The translations under genes were made by a program, and so were the position numbers. A stretch of DNA of 64,000 nucleotides from Acidobacteriaceae bacterium (GTDB lineage: Bacteria > Acidobacteriota > Terriglobia > Terriglobales > Acidobacteriaceae): positions 248,001 to 312,000 of the forward strand of contig CAHJWL010000002.1 of NCBI GenBank assembly GCA_903642235.1, given 5' to 3'. Within the stretch, counting starts at the first letter, position 1, and every line of letters starts with the position of its first letter. The notes beneath the pieces are model-generated. The model had not been told where the DNA came from. It was given only the letters and a program-made list of their open reading frames with translations, and made no database searches. This document shows positions 44,930-52,867 of the stretch, piece after piece.

Positions 44930-45281
44930 CCGGGTCGTTCCTCTCAGCGGACATGATCCAGGCTGATTAGGAAGTGAGTTGCCGCTTCAGGTGCACTGCA
45001 GTGCAAGATGGCTCGTCACAATGAAATGAGGTACTTAGGAGCGGTTACTGCTGTAAATGAACACAGCCTCTAGGTTAGAGTTCTCTAACAATCTTAAACT
45101 TGCTCACTCCGTTTGGCGATGTGGATGCAGCTACCACTCCGTCTCCGAGACTTTGCGCGCGCTCGAAAGCGTGTCGCTTGCGGTCAGGGCGCTCCCCTGC
45201 TGCTCTGCCGTAAAACGAGGTTGTACAAAGAAGCAGAGGTTTGGAGGGCGGGGTGAAAGCTCCTCCCTCCTATTTTTCTGC
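44930..45281. other. 352-bp intergenic region with a 14-bp palindrome
   Basis: The gap lies between the convergent MFS and oxidoreductase genes. It holds a perfect palindrome TGCACTGCAGTGCA at 44992-45005 and no other structure I can support. A reading frame opening at 45057 has poor start context and continues antisense into the oxidoreductase gene, so it is not called. Confidence 0.45.
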
Positions 45282-46577
45282 TTAGGATTCCTGGGGGTCG
45301 GGTCCGCGTGTGGGTTGTGGCGGCGGGGCTATTTTGACGGATCTGCCCGTGCGGGCGGACTCGTAGATGGCATCGGTGATGCGCTGATCGTGAAGCCCCT
45401 CTTCGCCGGGAGTATGCGGCTGAAGATTCTGCTGAACGCATTGCGCCATGTGGTCCATCTCGAGGGCGAACTGGTCTTTTTCCTCGATGGAGGGTTCCGA
45501 AAGGACGTTGTGGCCGTCTTCGGTCCTGTTGGTCTTTAGCTTAATGCCGGTGTAGGCGAAGGCAGGGCTTAGCTCTGCCCAGGCCTTTTCGCCTTCGATC
45601 CGAAGGAACTGCGATCGGTGGATGCCATAGCCGGTGGAGCAGGTGGCGATGAGGCCACTGGGAAAGTGCAGGGTAAAGCCGCAGCTCTCCTCAACCTCGG
45701 TGAAGCGAGGGTCGGATTTCGGCTGGGTCGTAAAGGCGACAACCTCGGATGGCTCCTCGCCGGAGAGAAAGCGAGCGGCATTGAAGCAGTAGATGCCTAC
45801 GTCCGGAAGGCAGCCGCCGCCGGCGAGCGCCAGCTTCTGCCGCCACTGTGCCGGGTCGCCCTGATTCTGCCCGTTTGTGGCGATGAAGCTCTTGACGGTG
45901 CCGAGTTTGCCTTCCTTGACCATCTTGATGATCTGGCGATTCATCGGCTCGTACTGCTGACGGTAGGCGATCATGAGCTTCACGTTGGCAGCCTTGCAGG
46001 CAGCAATCATGCGCTCACAGTCCTTAACGCTGGTCGCCATGGGTTTTTCGCAGAGGATGTGTTTGCCGGCCTTGGCGCCGCGAACAACGAATTCGGCGTG
46101 CAGGCTGTTCGGAAGGACGATGTAGATAGCCTGTACGTCAGGATTCTGGGCGAGCTGGTCGTAGGTCTTGTAGTCGTAGAGGGAGCGATCAGGGATGCCG
46201 TACTGGGCAGCGATCTTGCGGGACTTGTCACGATCGCCGCTGACAAGGGCGGCGACGCGGCAGTACTTGCTCTTCGCGAAGGCGGGCAGGATCTGGTTGA
46301 GGGAGAGTGTTCCCAGGCCAACGACAGCGAAGCCGGTGCGCTGTGAGGGAGCTTCAAACGGACCGGGTGTCTTGTCTGGAGCTTCGGTGTCCGCGTGCAG
46401 TTCCGGAAGGTGAACGGCGTCCTGCGCGTTTGGTTTCGTGGGGCTTTGGCCTGCGGCAAGGGGCCCAAGGCCAGCGGCGGCGAGGGCGGTGGTCGCTCCG
46501 CGGAGAAAGCTGCGGCGGGAGCTGGCCGGGTCGCTGGAGGTTTCAGGATCGCGTGCGAGGGAGGCGAAGAGGCTCAT
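45282..46577 (-). CDS. Tat-exported Gfo/Idh/MocA-family oxidoreductase
   Basis: The 431-residue protein starts with a twin-arginine signal (SRRSFLRG at residues 20-27, then a hydrophobic run ending near AAGQ). The NAD(P)-binding domain includes FAVVGLGTLSLNQILPAF and the EKP motif in GKHILCEKPMATSV. The C-terminal domain contains GGGCLPDVGIYCFNAARFL. Tat export fits glucose-fructose-oxidoreductase relatives that keep a tightly bound cofactor in the periplasm. The sugar substrate is unknown. The glycine at the usual G-x-G-x-x-G loop is degenerate (GLGTLS). No clear ribosome-binding site precedes the ATG at 46577. Confidence 0.9.
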   Translation of the reverse strand: MSLFASLARDPETSSDPASSRRSFLRGATTALAAAGLGPLAAGQSPTKPNAQDAVHLPELHADTEAPDKTPGPFEAPSQRTGFAVVGLGTLSLNQILPAFAKSKYCRVAALVSGDRDKSRKIAAQYGIPDRSLYDYKTYDQLAQNPDVQAIYIVLPNSLHAEFVVRGAKAGKHILCEKPMATSVKDCERMIAACKAANVKLMIAYRQQYEPMNRQIIKMVKEGKLGTVKSFIATNGQNQGDPAQWRQKLALAGGGCLPDVGIYCFNAARFLSGEEPSEVVAFTTQPKSDPRFTEVEESCGFTLHFPSGLIATCSTGYGIHRSQFLRIEGEKAWAELSPAFAYTGIKLKTNRTEDGHNVLSEPSIEEKDQFALEMDHMAQCVQQNLQPHTPGEEGLHDQRITDAIYESARTGRSVKIAPPPQPTRGPDPQES

Positions 46578-46784
46578 GGCGAGGTGGATGCCTTGGCGGA
46601 ACCGCCGAGATGTTTTCTGCTGGAGATCGCTTGTAGTTGGGTCAAGCTTGCCGGCGTAACCACGCGAAAGTTCCCGTTTTTAGTTACTCTACGTGACCTA
46701 TACAGTACGAGTACCCACGCGGAAGTAATAGGACTCATCTGGCTTATGCAAAGAGATGATCACTTTTCTTTCAAAGGAGTAAAG

Positions 46785-46919
46785 ATGTTCTCAGAAACTG
46801 ATTACTTCCTCCTCGAGAGTGCAAAACATGCGATTTTCGCAGAGTGGCGAGGCCGGAGAGTTTGGCCAGGAACCTGCTATCTCCTAAGCAACAGACAGCA
46901 CGGTAACGAAGCGTGCTGA
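46785..46919 (+). CDS. Possible 44-residue small protein
   Basis: An ATG at 46785 sits six bases after AAAGGAG, a near-perfect Shine-Dalgarno in an otherwise empty gap. The product (MFSETDYFLLESAKHAIF...) has no recognised family, no membrane segment and two cysteines. The frame stays open upstream into antisense of the oxidoreductase gene, so coding evidence rests on the ribosome-binding site alone. Confidence 0.35.
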   Translation: MFSETDYFLLESAKHAIFAEWRGRRVWPGTCYLLSNRQHGNEAC

Positions 46920-47002
46920 CAGAGATCTCAGGGGAGTGGAGAAGATAACGAACGAATCAACCAGCAGCCAGAGTGCTGCGTCGCAAACGTCCTCCTATAC
47001 AG

Positions 47003-47028
47003 CTGGGCCGGCAGAGATGCCGGCCCAG
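47003..47028 (-). terminator. GC-rich hairpin downstream of sucA
   Basis: CTGGGCCGGC-AGAGAT-GCCGGCCCAG is a perfect 10-bp stem, 46 bp after the sucA stop. No T-run follows on the minus strand, so it may be a processing barrier or a rho-type end instead of an intrinsic terminator. Confidence 0.5.
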
Positions 47029-47073
47029 GCTGTTTCCGTCGGAGGTATTGACGGTGCCTGAAAGCAGGCAGAC

Positions 47074-49584
47074 CTAGCGAAGGTTGCCGAAAGCCACGTC
47101 AATCAGGGTCTTCTCTTCAAGTTCATGCGCCTTGGCCGAGCCGGTGGCCGGACTGGCGGAGGCGCTGCGCTTGACCGAGAGGACGGCGCGATCGCGGGCA
47201 AGACGGCGAAGCAGGGGCATGACATAGGAGTGCGCGCCCATGTTAGCCGGCTCTTCCTGAACCCAAACGATCTCTTTCGCATGTGGGTGCTGGTCGAGGG
47301 CGGCCTGGAGCTCTGCAGCGGGCCACGGGTAGAGCTGCTCCAGAAAAAGGATGGCGATCGAGGTGTCCTTGCGCTTTTCGCGCTCAACGCGGAGATTGTG
47401 GCCGATCTTGCCGGAGCAGACGAGGAGGCGGCGAGGGTCCTGGACGGAGCTGTCCGGCAGGACAGAGCGGAAGCCGTCGACAGCGAAGTCGGCGAGCGAA
47501 GAGCTGGCGTCAGGGTGGCGAAGCATACTCTTCGGCGTGAAGATGACGAGCGGCTTACGCCAGGGTCGCATCGCCTGGCGGCGAAGCAGATGGAAATGCT
47601 GGGCGGCGGTGGAAGGCTGGCAGATCTGCATGTTGTCGTTGGCGCAGAGCTGGAGGTAACGCTCCATGCGGGCGGAGGAGTGCTCCGGTCCCTGGCCCTC
47701 GTAGCCGTGCGGCAGCAGCATAACAACGCCCGAGAGCAGGCCCCACTTGGCTTCGCTGGCGGAGATGAACTGGTCGACGATAATTTGGGCGCCGTTGGCG
47801 AAGTCGCCGAATTGAGCCTCCCAGAGGACGAGAGCTTCGGGGTAATCGCGGGCAAAGCCGTATTCGAAGCCGAGAACACCGGCCTCAGAGAGGAGGGAGT
47901 TGTAGACCTCGAAGCGCGCCTGCTTCTCTGAGAGGTGCTGCAGCGGGAAGAACTTGCGCTCGGTTTCGATGTCGACCATGACGGAGTGGCGCTGATTAAA
48001 GGTGCCGCGCTCCGAGTCCTGGCCGGTGAGGCGGACGGGTGTTCCCTGTTCGAGAAGCGAGGCGAAGGCGACGAGTTCGGCCATGCCGTAGTCAAACGGC
48101 CGCTTGCCTGTGCCCATCTCCGCGCGCTGCTCGAAGAGCTTCTTCACTTTGGCGTGAATGTTGAAGTCCGCCGGATAGCGGATGAGGCCTTGAACGAGGG
48201 CGTTGATGCGCTCGGCAGGCAGACCGGTCCGGACTTCGTCCGAGGGCTGTAGCTCGCCGCCGTGGTAGGGAGCCCAGTAGTCGGGGAGAGAGGAGAGATG
48301 CGGGATGTGATCGGCTGTGGTGGCACTCTTTTGTTGGTCGAGAAGCTCCTGCTGCACGGCGGCGATCTCGGCTTCGGGATTGACGCCGATCTGCGCGGCA
48401 TAGAGATCGGAGAGCGGCTTGCGATCCTTGATGAGAGCGTAGCGGCGAGGCTGGGTGACGGTGGGGTCGTCGACCTCGGAGTGGCCGTGACGGCGATACC
48501 CGATAAGGTCGACGACGATATCCGTATGGAAGGTGGCACGGTACTCCGCGGCCAGGGCAGCGATGCGCACGACAGCGGCTGGATCTTCGGCGTTGACATG
48601 GAAGATCGGAATAGGGAGCCGCTTGGCAAGATCGGTGGCGAAACGCGAAGAGTTGGACTCTTCAGGGACAGCCGTGAAGCCAAGCAGGTTGTTGACGATG
48701 ATGTGGACGGTTCCGCCTACGTTATAGCCGGGAAGAGTGGCCATATTGAGCACTTCGGCGACGATTCCCTGCCCGGCAAAGGCAGCATCTCCATGAAGGA
48801 TAACGGGGAGAACCTTCCTCTTGCCGTCTTTGCCGAGGCGTTCCTGCTTGGCGCGGGCACGGCCGAGCACAACGGGATCGACGGCCTCAAGGTGCGACGG
48901 ATTGGAGGCCAGATGGAGAGAGAGCTTCTGGCCATCGAGAGCCTCATACGTCCCTGTCGCGCCGATGTGATACTTGACGTCGCCGCCGCCGAGGGTGGAA
49001 CGGGGATCGACATCCTCAAACTTGGTAAAGATCTCGGAGGCAAGCCGGCCGATGATGTTGACCATCACGTTGAGGCGGCCGCGGTGGCTCATCGCGAGCA
49101 TAGCGGTCGTCACGCCCTGGCCTGCGGAGGTGTCCAGCAGCTGGTTGAGAAAGGGAATGAGGGCGGTGAGGCCTTCGAGCGAGAAGCGCTTTGTCCCGAG
49201 ATACCGGGCCTGAATGACCTGCTCGAAGACATCGGCGCGGATGAGCTGCGAGAGGACGCGGGCCTGGTCGGGTTGCGGCGCGGATGCTTCGAGGCGCGAC
49301 TCGATCCACTGGCGCTGCTCAGGGCCTGGGATGTGCATGAACTCGGCGGCGATGGTGCCACAGTAGAAGCCGCGGGCCTCACGGGCGAAGTCGCCTTCGG
49401 GAGCGGGCGTCGGGAAAGGCTCAGGCGGAAGATACTGGCCGAGCGGGTCGAGCGAGGCCTGGAGATACCCCCAGCGACGGAAGATGTCGAAGACCTGGTC
49501 ACGATCGAGTTGCTGAGGGGCGGGGCTGGAGATTTTACTGGCGGAGGCGGCGGGCCGGGAGCTTGTCCCTACCTTGGTAGGCAT
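47074..49584 (-). CDS. sucA: 2-oxoglutarate dehydrogenase E1 component
   Basis: An 836-residue TPP-dependent decarboxylase. Motifs include ANLDPLG-like ASLDPLGQY (about residue 42), the TPP/metal region HGDAAFAGQGIVAEVLN, TVHIIVNNLLGFT, the E1 core GYRRHGHSEVDDPTVTQP and the C-terminal VWVQEEPANMGAHSYV. It is shorter than E. coli SucA (933) because about 90 N-terminal residues, which include the E2-binding segment, are replaced by a short Ser/Pro/Ala-rich tail. E2 and E3 genes are not adjacent. The ATG at 49584 has GAGGA six bases upstream. Confidence 0.94.
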   Translation of the reverse strand: MPTKVGTSSRPAASASKISSPAPQQLDRDQVFDIFRRWGYLQASLDPLGQYLPPEPFPTPAPEGDFAREARGFYCGTIAAEFMHIPGPEQRQWIESRLEASAPQPDQARVLSQLIRADVFEQVIQARYLGTKRFSLEGLTALIPFLNQLLDTSAGQGVTTAMLAMSHRGRLNVMVNIIGRLASEIFTKFEDVDPRSTLGGGDVKYHIGATGTYEALDGQKLSLHLASNPSHLEAVDPVVLGRARAKQERLGKDGKRKVLPVILHGDAAFAGQGIVAEVLNMATLPGYNVGGTVHIIVNNLLGFTAVPEESNSSRFATDLAKRLPIPIFHVNAEDPAAVVRIAALAAEYRATFHTDIVVDLIGYRRHGHSEVDDPTVTQPRRYALIKDRKPLSDLYAAQIGVNPEAEIAAVQQELLDQQKSATTADHIPHLSSLPDYWAPYHGGELQPSDEVRTGLPAERINALVQGLIRYPADFNIHAKVKKLFEQRAEMGTGKRPFDYGMAELVAFASLLEQGTPVRLTGQDSERGTFNQRHSVMVDIETERKFFPLQHLSEKQARFEVYNSLLSEAGVLGFEYGFARDYPEALVLWEAQFGDFANGAQIIVDQFISASEAKWGLLSGVVMLLPHGYEGQGPEHSSARMERYLQLCANDNMQICQPSTAAQHFHLLRRQAMRPWRKPLVIFTPKSMLRHPDASSSLADFAVDGFRSVLPDSSVQDPRRLLVCSGKIGHNLRVEREKRKDTSIAILFLEQLYPWPAAELQAALDQHPHAKEIVWVQEEPANMGAHSYVMPLLRRLARDRAVLSVKRSASASPATGSAKAHELEEKTLIDVAFGNLR

Positions 49585-49809
49585 TTGAATCCTCGTATGC
49601 GGACGCGAGGTGGGCTCGCGCCTCTATCTATGCTAGACCTATCGAAGCCCTGGCGCACATGACACCTTTGGTCCGAGGCTGTGCAGGAAGGCTCCACATG
49701 AGCGGTCTTCCTACCAATATGTGGGCGCGCTTTTGCTCAGAAGCGGCAAGGATGTGGATCAGGCGACGGAGACAGCGAGTGCTGGGCGCCAGACTTGTAC
49801 AGTGAAGCA

Positions 49810-50706
49810 ATGAGCAGCGTGTGCGGTCTACTCCTCCTCGCGATGCTGGTTGCTTCCGGACCAGCGCAAAAGAGCGCTCCGGACGCTGCATCTTCCAACC
49901 ATCTGGAGCGTCCAGTGCCCGAGATCGGAGGGCTGATGCGTGCGGTTGAAGCGAATCAGCGGCACGACGAGCAGATCCTGCAGGACTACACCTATCGGCA
50001 GACGCAGACGATGGAGGAGGCTGACGGCCATGGTGGGGTGAAGAAGCGTGAGGTGCGGGTGTTTGACGTCTTCTGGCTGCAGGGTGTGCCGGTACGGAAG
50101 ATGGTGAGCAAGGATGGAAGGACGCTGTCTGCGGATGAACTGAAGAAAGAAGATGAACGGATCGACAAAGAGGTGAAGACGGCGCGGGAGAAGCGCGAGC
50201 GGAATGACGGAAAGGGCAAGGAGACGGATCCGCGCGGCAATGAAGAGGTGACCATGTCGCGGATTCTGGAGCTCGGGAGCTTCTTCAATGCACGCCGTGT
50301 GCAACTTGGCGGGCGTTCTGCCATTGCGGCAGACTATGCCGGAGATCCGAAGGCAAAGACGCGGAACCGGGCGGAGGATCTGATCCGCGATCTGGTGGGA
50401 ACGGTATGGGTAGACGAGGACGATAAGGAGCTGGCCAAGACGGAAGGGCGCTTCAATCGTTCCTTTAAGATCGGCGGCGGTCTGGTCGCGAGCATTAAGG
50501 AAGGCACAACGTTTGGCATGGAACAGAAGAAAATTAACGGCGAGGTTTGGTTGCCGACGCTTCTTGAAGGGAAAGGCGCAGCCCGGTTTCTGCTGTTTTT
50601 CAGCTTCAATGGCAGTGCCCGCCTGGTGGATGAAGACTTCCGCAAGTTTAAAGCCACATCCACACTGCTGCCGGGGGCAGGTTCGGCGGAGGAGGAGAAG
50701 CCTTGA
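49810..50706 (+). CDS. Secreted protein of unknown function
   Basis: From the ATG at 49810 the 298-residue product has a signal peptide (SSVCGLLLLAMLVASGPAQ). A mature region rich in charged residues follows, including a strongly charged helix at about 110-150 (ADELKKEDERIDKEVKTARE). The C-terminal half (TVWVDEDDKELAKTEGRFNR, MEQKKINGEVWLPT) resembles LolA/outer-membrane-lipoprotein-sorting-like beta proteins, a family I infer only loosely. Its stop overlaps the next start by 4 bp (TTGA), so the two are coupled. Confidence 0.65.
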   Translation: MSSVCGLLLLAMLVASGPAQKSAPDAASSNHLERPVPEIGGLMRAVEANQRHDEQILQDYTYRQTQTMEEADGHGGVKKREVRVFDVFWLQGVPVRKMVSKDGRTLSADELKKEDERIDKEVKTAREKRERNDGKGKETDPRGNEEVTMSRILELGSFFNARRVQLGGRSAIAADYAGDPKAKTRNRAEDLIRDLVGTVWVDEDDKELAKTEGRFNRSFKIGGGLVASIKEGTTFGMEQKKINGEVWLPTLLEGKGAARFLLFFSFNGSARLVDEDFRKFKATSTLLPGAGSAEEEKP

Positions 50707-51164
50707 GCGGCGACGGGAGCGCCTCTCTGAGGGCCGGCACAGCCTTCTCCTTCCTGCTGGGAACGTGGACCCTTGAACGCGAGATCGTGGGGCAGGCAAG
50801 GATGACAGGGCAGGCTGAGGTTCTGGAGACGGCAGCCGGGGGTGCCGTGTTTCGAGAGCGGGTTGCCGTGACAATGGGCAATGGGGCGGAGTTCAGGGGA
50901 TCGCAGAGTTACCGGGTCCGGCGAACGGGGATGGGATTCGATCTGCTATTCGCGGAGACGGGTGAACTGTTCCAGGCGCTGCAGTTTTGCCGCAGCCACA
51001 GCGGAACTCTGCGGGCACACGCAACGCATGTGTGTGGCGAGGACATGTATGTTTCGGCGTACAGGCTTGGTCCGGGACGTTGCTTTTTGGTCCAACACGC
51101 CGTTACAGGACCGCGGAAGCGCTACAGGTCTAGAACGATCTACGCAGCAGCCGTCGCGGGCTGA
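50703..51164 (+). CDS. DUF6314-like protein
   Basis: Translation from the TTG at 50703 is supported by GGAGGAGGAGAAG just upstream, within the end of the preceding gene, and by the TTGA overlap. The 153-residue soluble protein begins AFSFLLGTWTLEREI and shows an alternating beta pattern with VFRERVAVTM, FDLLFAETGELF and YRSRTIYAAAV, resembling DUF6314 proteins of unknown function. It converges on the following carboxypeptidase-regulatory-like gene. Confidence 0.7.
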   Translation: MSGDGSASLRAGTAFSFLLGTWTLEREIVGQARMTGQAEVLETAAGGAVFRERVAVTMGNGAEFRGSQSYRVRRTGMGFDLLFAETGELFQALQFCRSHSGTLRAHATHVCGEDMYVSAYRLGPGRCFLVQHAVTGPRKRYRSRTIYAAAVAG

Positions 51165-51190
51165 GCGTGCGTCGACAGGCGGACCTGCAG

Positions 51191-52867
51191 CTAGGGTGCC
51201 TGTGCCGCAATCTCCTGTTCGCTTCGGCTCTGCGGCGGCAGTGAGAGCGGTGTGCCCTTCAGGAGATAGGGGCTCAGCGTGGAAAGATCATGCCAGTTAA
51301 TAGCCCAGCCGTGATCGATGGCAAGCAGGATGTAGTCTCCCGGGATGATGTCCGCGAGCTCGAAGCTTCCGTCGGTGTTGCTCTGGTCGCGCCGAAGCAG
51401 ATCGATGGCGCCAATCTGTCCGAAGCTGGTGGGGACCAAGAGAACCATTGCACCTTCAACCGGCTTTCCGGCGAGACTGGCGCGTCCGCTCACGTGAGCG
51501 CGGCCATGGGCTACGTTGAGAGTAAGAGCGACTGGTCCACCGGGGAGTGTAACGATACGGCCGGCGACGGGCTTGCCCTTGAGTTCGAGCGATGTGAGAT
51601 AGAGCTCAGGGTCGCCGGCGAGCGTGACCTGGTAGCGGCCGGCGGGAACGGCCAGGTGGCGCTCGGCAAGTGTGTCCGCCGCGGCGTTTTCTTCGGGCTG
51701 CGGCGGCCGGCGATGAAGACCGAAGGCGCCCCCGGAGGCGCTGTTATAGACTGCGCCGCTTATGACGTCGGTCAGGTTGACCCGTGACCGGCCCGAACGC
51801 TCCTCCCCCTGCACGTGAACGGTGACATCCGCCGTGCTGGCGGAGCTGGCGGCCGAGAGCGACAGGTTTGCTCCCGCGGCAACCCGTACAAATGAAGTGG
51901 CGACCTGCCCGTCGGCCTGCGGCTGGATGACACGGTAGAGTCCGGGTGCCAGGTTGCCGATCTCAACCTGACCGGAGGGGCCGGAGACCTGCGTCATAAC
52001 CCCGTTTACCGATCCATTCTCGATTGGCTCGATCGTAGGTCCGTAAAGAGGAGCCGCCGGGTTGGTACGGGAGACATCAGGAAAGTGAAGGTGACCGGCA
52101 GGAATCGGGAGCAGGTTGAAGTCGATCTGCTTGGCCTCGCCCTTGTAAAGGCTGATCGCACCGGCGGCGTCAACGTCGAAGACGCCCGGATACCAGGTGG
52201 TTGGGTAGACCACATCGAAGACGGGATCACCGGCCCTCGCCTGCGCACCGGCGGCATACCAGGGCGCAGCCTGGACGGAAAGGCGATAGCTGCCGGGTGA
52301 GATGCCGGCGATCTCGTAGTGGCCTCGATCATCCGTTGTGGCGCGCTGGCGGCGGTTTCCGTAGATCTCCAGCGGAGGAGCCGCGATCTGCAGGGAGAGA
52401 AGCGCGTTCCGAACAGGCTCTCCTGCCTCATCCCGTACAAAGCCGGCCAGGGTAGAGTCCGGCTCGAGCCGGAAGACGAGCGACGGCGTAGGCATGCCGG
52501 AGCGAAGAACCACGGCGCTTGAGAAGCTCTCGTGCTCGTTATAGAACTGCGTGCGAAAGCCTGTTCCCGAGGCGCTGAGCTGCCAGCTTCCTTCGCTTGG
52601 CAGGTTAAAGAAGAAGCGGCCCTGCGGGTCCGCTTCGGCGGTGTAGAGGTTTGCGTCGAAGGCTCCGCGGCGCCGATTACCCGGCTGGCCTTCGGGACGC
52701 ATCGAGAGATGGCAACGGGGAACCGGAACGTTCGTGTCGGCGCGGAGGACGACGCCGCTTACATGGAAGGGCGGCTTCGCAACGGGGATCTGCGATGTGC
52801 AGAGTCGGTCCCCCGAGAGCATGATGGTCAACAGGACGGCAGGTGCGCTGCGGACGGAGAACATCAT
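51191..52867 (-). CDS. Secreted carboxypeptidase-regulatory-like repeat protein
   Basis: The 558-residue protein has an N-terminal signal sequence (VRSAPAVLLTIMLSGDRL). At least three CarboxypepD_reg-type beta domains follow: HVSGVVLRADTNVPVPRC (about 35), LAGFVRDEAGEPVRNALLSL (about 139) and VSGRASLAGKPVEGAMVLL (about 458). Each ends in a motif of the type GxYxLxxxxPGxY. No protease or TonB domain is present. Such proteins are abundant in Terriglobia and may bind carbohydrate or protein at the surface. The ATG at 52867 overlaps the upstream stop by 4 bp, coupling it to a similar gene. Confidence 0.8.
   Translation of the reverse strand: MMFSVRSAPAVLLTIMLSGDRLCTSQIPVAKPPFHVSGVVLRADTNVPVPRCHLSMRPEGQPGNRRRGAFDANLYTAEADPQGRFFFNLPSEGSWQLSASGTGFRTQFYNEHESFSSAVVLRSGMPTPSLVFRLEPDSTLAGFVRDEAGEPVRNALLSLQIAAPPLEIYGNRRQRATTDDRGHYEIAGISPGSYRLSVQAAPWYAAGAQARAGDPVFDVVYPTTWYPGVFDVDAAGAISLYKGEAKQIDFNLLPIPAGHLHFPDVSRTNPAAPLYGPTIEPIENGSVNGVMTQVSGPSGQVEIGNLAPGLYRVIQPQADGQVATSFVRVAAGANLSLSAASSASTADVTVHVQGEERSGRSRVNLTDVISGAVYNSASGGAFGLHRRPPQPEENAAADTLAERHLAVPAGRYQVTLAGDPELYLTSLELKGKPVAGRIVTLPGGPVALTLNVAHGRAHVSGRASLAGKPVEGAMVLLVPTSFGQIGAIDLLRRDQSNTDGSFELADIIPGDYILLAIDHGWAINWHDLSTLSPYLLKGTPLSLPPQSRSEQEIAAQAP

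Larger units (their letters stand above)
46578..47073. other. 496-bp intergenic region
   Basis: The gap lies between the oxidoreductase start and the sucA stop, both on the minus strand. It is less GC-rich than its surroundings in 46680-46960. It holds a possible small gene (46785-46919) and a hairpin (47003-47028). The oxidoreductase promoter must also be here but is not recognisable. Confidence 0.4.

Noticed and set aside
45057-45539. A 160-codon plus-strand frame starting in an intergenic gap
   Set aside because: Its AGGAG lies too far from the ATG (about 16 bases), and most of the frame is antisense to the oxidoreductase gene.
48262-49662. A 466-codon plus-strand frame
   Set aside because: It is antisense to sucA, and the product has no family features.
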